This document shows positions 6,329 to 11,006 of a DNA stretch of 11,006 bases, in pieces; position 1 is the stretch's first letter, and the number at the start of each line of letters is the position of its first letter. Source of the DNA: a bacterium (lineage in GTDB: Bacteria; Patescibacteriota; Minisyncoccia; Phycocordibacterales; Phycocordibacteraceae); contig JAJXUR010000010.1 of NCBI GenBank assembly GCA_021782715.1, positions 1 to 11,006 of the forward strand. The letters run 5' to 3'. The notes beneath the pieces were generated by a model. That model did not search any database, had not been told where the DNA came from, and saw only the letters and a list, made by a program, of their open reading frames with translations. The position numbers were made by a program, and so were the translations under genes.

Positions 6329-6334
6329 ATTATA
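6329..6334 (-). promoter_or_regulatory. Perfect TATAAT at the rpsF-ssb junction
   Basis: Minus-strand TATAAT overlaps the rpsF stop codon (GTA TAA T) and ends 6 nt before the ssb ATG, so standard spacing would place transcription start exactly at the A of ATG. There is no good -35 at 17 bp (TTGATG occurs, but 21 bp upstream). It could be an internal leaderless promoter for ssb-rpsR, or a chance product of Val-stop codons. Confidence 0.35.
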
Positions 6335-6818
6335 CCGCAGCGCTCTCGAGAGCGGCATCAAGCTCGGTGTTCAAGACCTCTTCGGGCGAAGATTCCGTTT
6401 CCGGGACTTTCGCCATAAGCTCATGCACTTCGAGCGCATGCCGGGCAGTGTCTTTATCGGTGACGAGATCGATGAAACGGATGATGAGCTTGTCCGCATT
6501 TGCGGCGGCAATCACCTCGGCGTGCTTGAGCGCGTCCGTCTCGTAGACAATCCAGGCGAAGTACGCGGTGGTGAAGTCGCGACGACCGGCGACTTCCTGG
6601 CGGGAGATAGTGTAGGCGAGCTGGATCTTCTCCGGTTCGATCTCGGCGACGATAGTGCCGGCACCTGCGATACGCTCGCGGACCGCCTGGTAAGCCTTCT
6701 TCACCTCCTCGGTCGGGAGCTCCGGGTCGAGATGGAAACCGAGCTCATACACGCGCGCTTCCGCGCCCGTATCCTCGGTCTCATGCACGAGCACGTCTTC
6801 GTCTTGATTCTTAGCCAT
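6330..6818 (-). CDS. rpsF: 30S ribosomal protein bS6, extended form
   Basis: Small-subunit platform protein that pairs with S18. The product is 162 aa, longer than the usual 95-135. The S6 fold spans about residues 22-118: RVYELGFHLDPELPTEEVKK, GTIVAEIEPEKIQLAYTISR, DFTTAYFAWIVYE, ADKLIIRFIDLV. It is flanked by an acidic N-terminal extension of about 20 residues and an acidic C-terminal extension of about 40 (VPETESSPEEVLNTELDAALES). Acidic C-terminal tails also occur in E. coli S6, which is post-translationally glutamylated; whether that happens here is unknown. It is the first gene of the rpsF-ssb-rpsR operon, with a predicted promoter immediately upstream that leaves no room for a leader RNA. 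Confidence 0.95.
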   Translation of the reverse strand: MAKNQDEDVLVHETEDTGAEARVYELGFHLDPELPTEEVKKAYQAVRERIAGAGTIVAEIEPEKIQLAYTISRQEVAGRRDFTTAYFAWIVYETDALKHAEVIAAANADKLIIRFIDLVTDKDTARHALEVHELMAKVPETESSPEEVLNTELDAALESAAV

Positions 6819-6827
6819 AATTCCCGC

Positions 6828-6856
6828 ATCCTAGCACGCCCCCACCCCGAATACAA
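6828..6856 (-). promoter_or_regulatory. Predicted rpsF operon promoter
   Basis: On the minus strand, TTGTAT (6851-6856) lies 17 bp before TAGGAT (6828-6833), with an adjacent TGC giving an extended -10. The hexamer ends 9 nt before the rpsF ATG, so the predicted leader is about 3 nt. The motif GTGCTAGGATGC is almost identical to the one before the AI-2E gene (GTGTTAGGATGC). Confidence 0.6.
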
Positions 6857-6873
6857 GCCGACTGAGGCAGACC

Positions 6874-7671
6874 TTATGCGATAGAAAAGACCCGTTTGGT
6901 GTTGGCGAGGAGGGTGGTACGAACGGTTTCCGGGTCTTCATCGCGTATTTCCGCTATCTTGGCGACAACATCAACAACCGCAAGCGGATCATTGCGTTGC
7001 CCGCGGCGGGTGAGCGGCGCCACGTAGGGCGAGTCGGTCTCCGCAAGGATGCCCGCGAGCGGTACCGCGCGGATGACCTCATCGTAGTCGCGCGCGAAGG
7101 TGATGACTGCCGTGAAGGAAACGGTGAAGCCAAGTGCGATAAACGCCTCGGCTTCGGTGATGCCACCGACGAAGAAATGCACATCCCCATGCAGGTCCGG
7201 ATACATAGCCTTCGCCTCTTCGAGGAGAGCGATGACGTCCTGATACGCGTCCTGCGTGCCCTTCGTCGGCCGCGCATGGATGATGAGCGGCAATCCTCGC
7301 TCGGCGGCGAGGATGATCTGCCGGCTGAAGGCATCTTTTTGCCGCGACTTCTCACTCTCGTCGACGAGAGTCGGTCTGAAATAATCGAGGCCGCATTCCC
7401 CGATCGCGACGACTTTCTGGTGCGTCACGAGCACAAGCAGGTCATCGGTATCAAAACGCTCGCTCGTGTCGGTCGGGTGCACGCCGACTGCCGCATAGAG
7501 GTGCTCGTGCTGCCCCGCAAGCTCGACCGCCTTCTTGGACGACTCGAGGTCGCAGCCGACGACGATGCCCGCGATGCCCTGCTCGTGCATCTGCTCGATT
7601 ATTTCTTCTCGGTCTTTATCATACTGCTCGAACTGCAGGTGACCATGCGCGTCGATGTAGCGGAGCTCCAT
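6874..7671 (-). CDS. tatD: TatD family metal-dependent hydrolase (DNase)
   Basis: TIM-barrel metallohydrolase of 265 aa. Family members act as divalent-metal-dependent DNases or deoxyribonucleases and some take part in DNA repair. Metal and catalytic residues are all present: H9 and H11 in IDAHGHL, H65 in VGVHP, E92 in IGECGLDY, H132 in LPLIIHAR, H165 in GDVHFF, and D213 in AETDSPYVAP. The length fits the family (about 260). The start lies 2 nt after the metG stop, so the two genes are cotranscribed; metG-tatD adjacency is common in bacteria. The stop is 55 nt before rpsF, with no terminator visible between them, so read-through into the ribosomal operon is possible. The exact substrate cannot be told from sequence. 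Confidence 0.94.
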   Translation of the reverse strand: MELRYIDAHGHLQFEQYDKDREEIIEQMHEQGIAGIVVGCDLESSKKAVELAGQHEHLYAAVGVHPTDTSERFDTDDLLVLVTHQKVVAIGECGLDYFRPTLVDESEKSRQKDAFSRQIILAAERGLPLIIHARPTKGTQDAYQDVIALLEEAKAMYPDLHGDVHFFVGGITEAEAFIALGFTVSFTAVITFARDYDEVIRAVPLAGILAETDSPYVAPLTRRGQRNDPLAVVDVVAKIAEIRDEDPETVRTTLLANTKRVFSIA

Positions 7672-7673
7672 GG

Positions 7674-9092
7674 TCAGATCCGCGGAAAGAGATTCTCAGG
7701 CTTTTTATTTTCGCGGATTGCGGTGAGGATTGTATCGGAGGTCGAAGGCATGAAGGGCGCAAGCATACTCGCGATAGCGTGGAGCTGCGTAACGCAGGAT
7801 AGGATCATCTTCTTCCCTTCTTCCGGATCATCTTTTATGACGGCAAAAGGCTTCTCATTAGTGATGTATTCATCAAGCCTTGTGGCGTGAGCCCAAATAA
7901 GATCCATAGCTTTATTGAATTGAAAATCATCCAACGAATCGGCGGAGAGAGGCTGCGTTTCCATCGTTGTGATATCGTCCGACCCCAGATTCGCCTCCGC
8001 AAGCTTCATCACGCGGGCGACGAGGTTGCCGAGGCCGTTCGTGAGGTGCGCGGTGTAGTGCTCGCGAATCGCTTCGAGCGTGAGGTCGGAGTCCTCGACG
8101 GGGCTCAGATGGCGTAGAAGGATATACCGCGCCGCATCGGTGCCGTATGTCGCGACAAGATCGAGCGGGTTGATGACATTCCCGAGCGACTTGCTCATCT
8201 TCTGTCCGCCCGAGGTGATGAAGCCGTGATAGAAGACCGTGTCGGTATTCTTGATGTCAGCTGACAGGAGCATCGCCTGCCACATGAGCGACTGGAAACG
8301 TACTTGGTCCTTCCCGGCCACTTGAAGCGTCGTGCCCTCCTCCCAAAATCTCTTGAAATCACCTTCCGCATCCGCCGGCCAACCGAGCGTAGAAATGTAG
8401 TTCGTAAGGGCATCGAACCATACATACATCACCTGCTCCTCATCTCCCGGGACCGGGATACCCCATGAGAGACGCGCGGCCTCGCGTGAGATGCTGAAAT
8501 CCTCAAGACCGCCTTTCACGAAATTGATTGCCTCGATGCGACGCCACTCCGGGATGATTACTCCCGGACGCTCGAGATACCCGAGCAGCTTCTCCTGGTA
8601 ATCCGAGAATTTGAAGAAATAATTCTCTTCGGAGATTTCTTTAAGCTCAGCATTCGGATGAAGCGGGCACTTCCCATCAATAATCTCTTTTTCTGTCTTG
8701 AATGCTTCACAGCCAACGCAGTAGAGACCGGCATAGGTCTTCTTATAGATATCGCCCTTCGCCGCGCAGCGCCGCCACATCTCCTGTGCTGCCGCGACAT
8801 GCCTCGGATCAGTCGTACGGATGAATGCATCATTCGAAAGGCCGAGCGCTTCTTTCAATCTCTTGAATTCGCCGGCGTAATGGTCGACGTACGCTTGCGG
8901 CTCCTGCCCGGCCTTCTGTGCCGCCTCGTATATCTTCTGCCCGTGCTCGTCCGTACCGGTGGAGAAAAAGACATCATCTCCCGCGAGCCGCCACGCGCGA
9001 GCGAGCGCATCGGCCTGCACGAATTCTTGTGCATGCCCGATGTGCGGGTCGGCGTTCACGTACGGAAGCGTAGTGGTGATATAGCGATTCAT
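7674..9092 (-). CDS. metG: Methionyl-tRNA synthetase, compact form
   Basis: Class I aminoacyl-tRNA synthetase that charges tRNA-Met. The product is 472 aa. HIGH motif PHIGHA (16-21), TGTDEHGQK (45-53), a single zinc-knuckle-like set C125, C128, C142, H145 (CVGC and CPLH), VMYVWFDALTNYIS (221-234), and QKMSKSLGN (297-305). The alpha-helical anticodon-binding domain fills the rest (about 330-470). The protein stops without the C-terminal Trbp111/EMAP-like tRNA-binding domain of longer MetRS forms. Position 266-267 reads RFQ where many MetRS have RFH. The start at MNRYITTTLPYVN is typical. It lies 24 nt after the AI-2E gene and 2 nt before tatD, in one operon. Only a weak GGGA precedes the start. 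Confidence 0.96.
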   Translation of the reverse strand: MNRYITTTLPYVNADPHIGHAQEFVQADALARAWRLAGDDVFFSTGTDEHGQKIYEAAQKAGQEPQAYVDHYAGEFKRLKEALGLSNDAFIRTTDPRHVAAAQEMWRRCAAKGDIYKKTYAGLYCVGCEAFKTEKEIIDGKCPLHPNAELKEISEENYFFKFSDYQEKLLGYLERPGVIIPEWRRIEAINFVKGGLEDFSISREAARLSWGIPVPGDEEQVMYVWFDALTNYISTLGWPADAEGDFKRFWEEGTTLQVAGKDQVRFQSLMWQAMLLSADIKNTDTVFYHGFITSGGQKMSKSLGNVINPLDLVATYGTDAARYILLRHLSPVEDSDLTLEAIREHYTAHLTNGLGNLVARVMKLAEANLGSDDITTMETQPLSADSLDDFQFNKAMDLIWAHATRLDEYITNEKPFAVIKDDPEEGKKMILSCVTQLHAIASMLAPFMPSTSDTILTAIRENKKPENLFPRI

Positions 9093-9116
9093 GAATTCCC
9101 GACGCAGATGAGGTTT

Positions 9117-10169
9117 TTACGCATGTGCACGCCGTTTTCGCTTGTCGAAGTCATTGATGAGTTCGAGGAGCACCGCCGCGAACGGCACCGAGAGCAGGAC
9201 GCCGAGGAAGCCGGCGAGCGTATAGCCGGCGATGAGAGCGATGATGACGAGGAGCGGCGGGATGCCGACAATCTTCTTCACGATGAGCGGGTAGATGAGG
9301 TTCGATTCGAACTGATTCACCACGATGTAGAGGCCGGCGACGATGACGCCGAGCGCGATGCCGCCGGTCGAGTACGCGATGATGACGGCTATCGTCCCGG
9401 CGATGAGCGAACCGAAGATCGGGATGATCTCCGCGAGCGCCGTGAAGACGGCGAGCAGGAGCGCGTACGGGATGCCGATGATGAGGAGGCCGAGATAGAC
9501 AAGCACAGCGACGATGACTGAGAGGAGTATCTGACCCTGCATCCAGAGCCCGATCTTCTTCTGCGCGCGCTTCCAGAGGTCGACCGAGTAATCTTCGTAC
9601 GCGCGCGGCATCACGAGCCTGAGGAAATCATCGACGCCCGTATCTTGCAGAGCGAAGTAGAACGAGAGAACGATGACGAGCACGAGCGAGAAGACCCCGC
9701 CGAAGAATGAGGTGATGAATTGCACGATACTGCCTGACCCGGCGGTAAACATGGATTGGATCGAGAAGAGCGTCTGCACGAATGACGGGAGGTCGTATGA
9801 GCTGCTGATGAGATTCGAAGTGTTCGCGAGGCCTGCGAAGGTTCCTGAAGCATTAAGCGTATTAAGATACTGTGGTATTGCCGAAAGGAAGCCGGCAGCA
9901 TCCGCGATAATCGGCGGGAACAGGAAGAAAAGAAGGAGGGAGAGCGAACCGAAGACAAGCACATAAACCAGGATCGCGGCGAAGAAACGTGGCACGCGAT
10001 GCCGGATGAAAAACGCAATCTCCGGCTCGATAGCCGAAGCGATGACGACGGCCGTGACGACAAGGAGGGCGAGGTCGCGTAAGAGCCAGAAGACATAGGC
10101 GCCGAGGGCGATGAAGACCGCAGCCGTGATGGTACCGGATGTGATGGCGACGCGGATTTCCTTATCCAT
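9117..10169 (-). CDS. AI-2E/PerM family membrane transporter
   Basis: Integral membrane protein of 350 aa. Several hydrophobic segments are visible: a pair near the N-terminus (about 10-50), one at about 62-90, one at about 148-172, and a dense C-terminal set from about 212 to 340. Family-like sequences are ALLLAVFTALAEIIPIFGSL and NQFESNLIYPLIVKKIVGI, followed by LLVIIALIAGYTLAGFLGVL and a short basic tail (KRKRR). The family was named for autoinducer-2 export in E. coli (TqsA), but other members move Na+/H+ or are uncharacterised, so the substrate should not be assumed; there is no quorum-sensing gene nearby. It is the first gene of the AI-2E-metG-tatD operon, with a predicted promoter directly abutting the start codon. 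Confidence 0.9.
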   Translation of the reverse strand: MDKEIRVAITSGTITAAVFIALGAYVFWLLRDLALLVVTAVVIASAIEPEIAFFIRHRVPRFFAAILVYVLVFGSLSLLLFFLFPPIIADAAGFLSAIPQYLNTLNASGTFAGLANTSNLISSSYDLPSFVQTLFSIQSMFTAGSGSIVQFITSFFGGVFSLVLVIVLSFYFALQDTGVDDFLRLVMPRAYEDYSVDLWKRAQKKIGLWMQGQILLSVIVAVLVYLGLLIIGIPYALLLAVFTALAEIIPIFGSLIAGTIAVIIAYSTGGIALGVIVAGLYIVVNQFESNLIYPLIVKKIVGIPPLLVIIALIAGYTLAGFLGVLLSVPFAAVLLELINDFDKRKRRAHA

Positions 10170-10175
10170 ATCGGC

Positions 10176-10184
10176 ATCCTAACA
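10176..10184 (-). promoter_or_regulatory. Predicted extended -10 before the AI-2E gene
   Basis: Minus-strand TGT TAGGAT; the hexamer ends 6 nt before the ATG at 10169, so a normal start point would fall on the A of the start codon, making the mRNA leaderless. There is no convincing -35, as is often tolerated with extended -10 promoters. It shares GTGYTAGGATGC with the rpsF promoter. Confidence 0.5.
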
Positions 10185-10219
10185 CGAAACTGGTACGCCG
10201 AAAGATGGCGGGTTCGGGA

Positions 10220-11006
10220 CTACGCAAGCGTGGCGCGGATGCGCGCGGCAGCTTCGGTGATAGTGAGCCGCTCTTGCTCGCCGGTATCGCGGTGGCGGAG
10301 TGTCACGGTGTCTAGAAGTTCCGGATGTTCGCCGAGCGTATCGAAATCGATCGTTATGCAGAACGGCGTACCGATCTCGTCCTGGCGGCGATAGCGCTTG
10401 CCGATGTTGCCGTTGTCGTCCCAAGCGATGGACGGATGCACCTTCTGGAGCTCTTTACGCACTTCGCGCGCTTTCAGGACGAGCTCCGGCTTGTTCTTGA
10501 GCAAGGACGAGACCATCGCCTTCACCGGAGCAATCTTCGGCGAGAGCGCGAGATAGGTGCGCACCTCCCCGCCCATGTCGTCTTCGCGATAGGCACTCGC
10601 GAGGATAGCGAGCACAGTGCGGTCGACGCCGAGCGACGGCTCTATAACGTGCGGGATGAACTTTTCCTTCGTCTCTTCGTCAAGGTAGGCAAGCGATGCG
10701 CCAGAACCCTTCTCATGCGCCGAGAGGTCGAAGTCGGTGCGGTAGGCGAGACCCCAGAGCTCCTTGCGACCGAACGGGTAGTCGAATTCGAAATCGCGTC
10801 CTCCGCGTCGCAAGAACCCGGCTTCATTGTCGTACCAATTAGCTCCTTTGGGAAGGCGGATGTGTCCAGCGTTCGAAGCCCGCTGCGGCGGGCCTGGAAC
10901 GAGGAGGGCGCCTCCGACCATCCGGCTGAGATCGTCGGGATCGATGGCGGGATCGGCTGGGAAGTCGAGGGCCGGCTGGCTTTCCATCGGCGCACCGGAG
11001 AGGTGG
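10220..11006 (-). CDS. glyS: Glycyl-tRNA synthetase, C-terminal part (cut by the window edge)
   Basis: Class II aminoacyl-tRNA synthetase of the single-chain (alpha-2) type that charges tRNA-Gly. The frame remains open to base 11006, so the start lies outside; about 261 residues are visible. Family features: FEFDYPFGRKELWGLAYRTD with DLSAHEK, the motif 3 region FIPHVIEPSLGVDRTVLAIL containing the ATP-binding Arg, then the anticodon-binding domain with LSPKIAPVKAMV, NIGKRYRRQDEIGTPFCITI and DTVTLRHRDTGEQERL. An ATG at 10987 exists but lies within the catalytic domain and is not the start. The stop TAG is 50 nt before the AI-2E gene, which has its own predicted promoter; no terminator is visible between them. 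The symbol follows common usage for alpha-2 enzymes (also called glyQS). Confidence 0.95.
   Translation of the reverse strand, partial: HLSGAPMESQPALDFPADPAIDPDDLSRMVGGALLVPGPPQRASNAGHIRLPKGANWYDNEAGFLRRGGRDFEFDYPFGRKELWGLAYRTDFDLSAHEKGSGASLAYLDEETKEKFIPHVIEPSLGVDRTVLAILASAYREDDMGGEVRTYLALSPKIAPVKAMVSSLLKNKPELVLKAREVRKELQKVHPSIAWDDNGNIGKRYRRQDEIGTPFCITIDFDTLGEHPELLDTVTLRHRDTGEQERLTITEAAARIRATLA

Noticed and set aside
6997..7890. 297-aa open frame on the plus strand across tatD and metG
   Set aside because: Rich in Arg/Asp/Glu like a reverse-complement shadow; tatD and metG on the other strand have intact family motifs.

Overview
The window looks like chromosomal DNA from a bacterium of the Candidate Phyla Radiation, probably Parcubacteria (Kaiserbacteria-like). 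The genome is GC-rich and tightly packed, with short or overlapping gene junctions and standard stop codons (TGA is used as a stop, so this is not a recoded lineage). Two features point to this group: an elongation factor P whose tip reads MQKRKP instead of PGKG, and a compact MetRS without a C-terminal tRNA-binding domain. The assignment is an inference from pattern recognition, not from a search.

Layout. Positions 1-280 are noncoding upstream DNA ending in a promoter. Plus strand 281-3901 carries ftsK (DNA translocase), a small membrane-anchored Ig-like protein, and recA. This is a compact chromosome segregation and recombination cluster. Minus strand 4798-3898 carries an ECF-like sigma factor whose stop codon overlaps the start of a small two-helix membrane protein, a candidate partner or anti-sigma factor. 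The tail of that membrane protein gene overlaps the recA stop codon. A roughly 200-base divergent intergenic region (4799-4995) holds a perfect 22-bp palindrome, a second hairpin and two tiny overlapping ORFs. It is followed by efp on the plus strand (4996-5571) and a strong bidirectional terminator (5580-5619).

Everything to the right of that terminator is on the minus strand. In transcription order, from the right edge, it runs: glyS (glycyl-tRNA synthetase, 5' part outside the window), an AI-2E/PerM family membrane protein, metG, tatD, then the classical rpsF-ssb-rpsR operon (S6, SSB, S18). The right half is therefore mainly translation and replication housekeeping.

The main non-routine signals are: (1) -10-like hexamers placed so that transcription of ftsK, the sigma gene, rpsF, ssb and the AI-2E gene would begin 0-4 nt from the start codon, with no strong Shine-Dalgarno sequence before the annotated genes, suggesting leaderless or near-leaderless mRNAs; (2) the structured element in front of efp, which contains the only strong Shine-Dalgarno-like sequence I noticed upstream of an ATG; (3) the altered EF-P tip; and (4) the sigma factor/membrane protein pair. 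I see no CRISPR array, mobile element, tRNA or rRNA.
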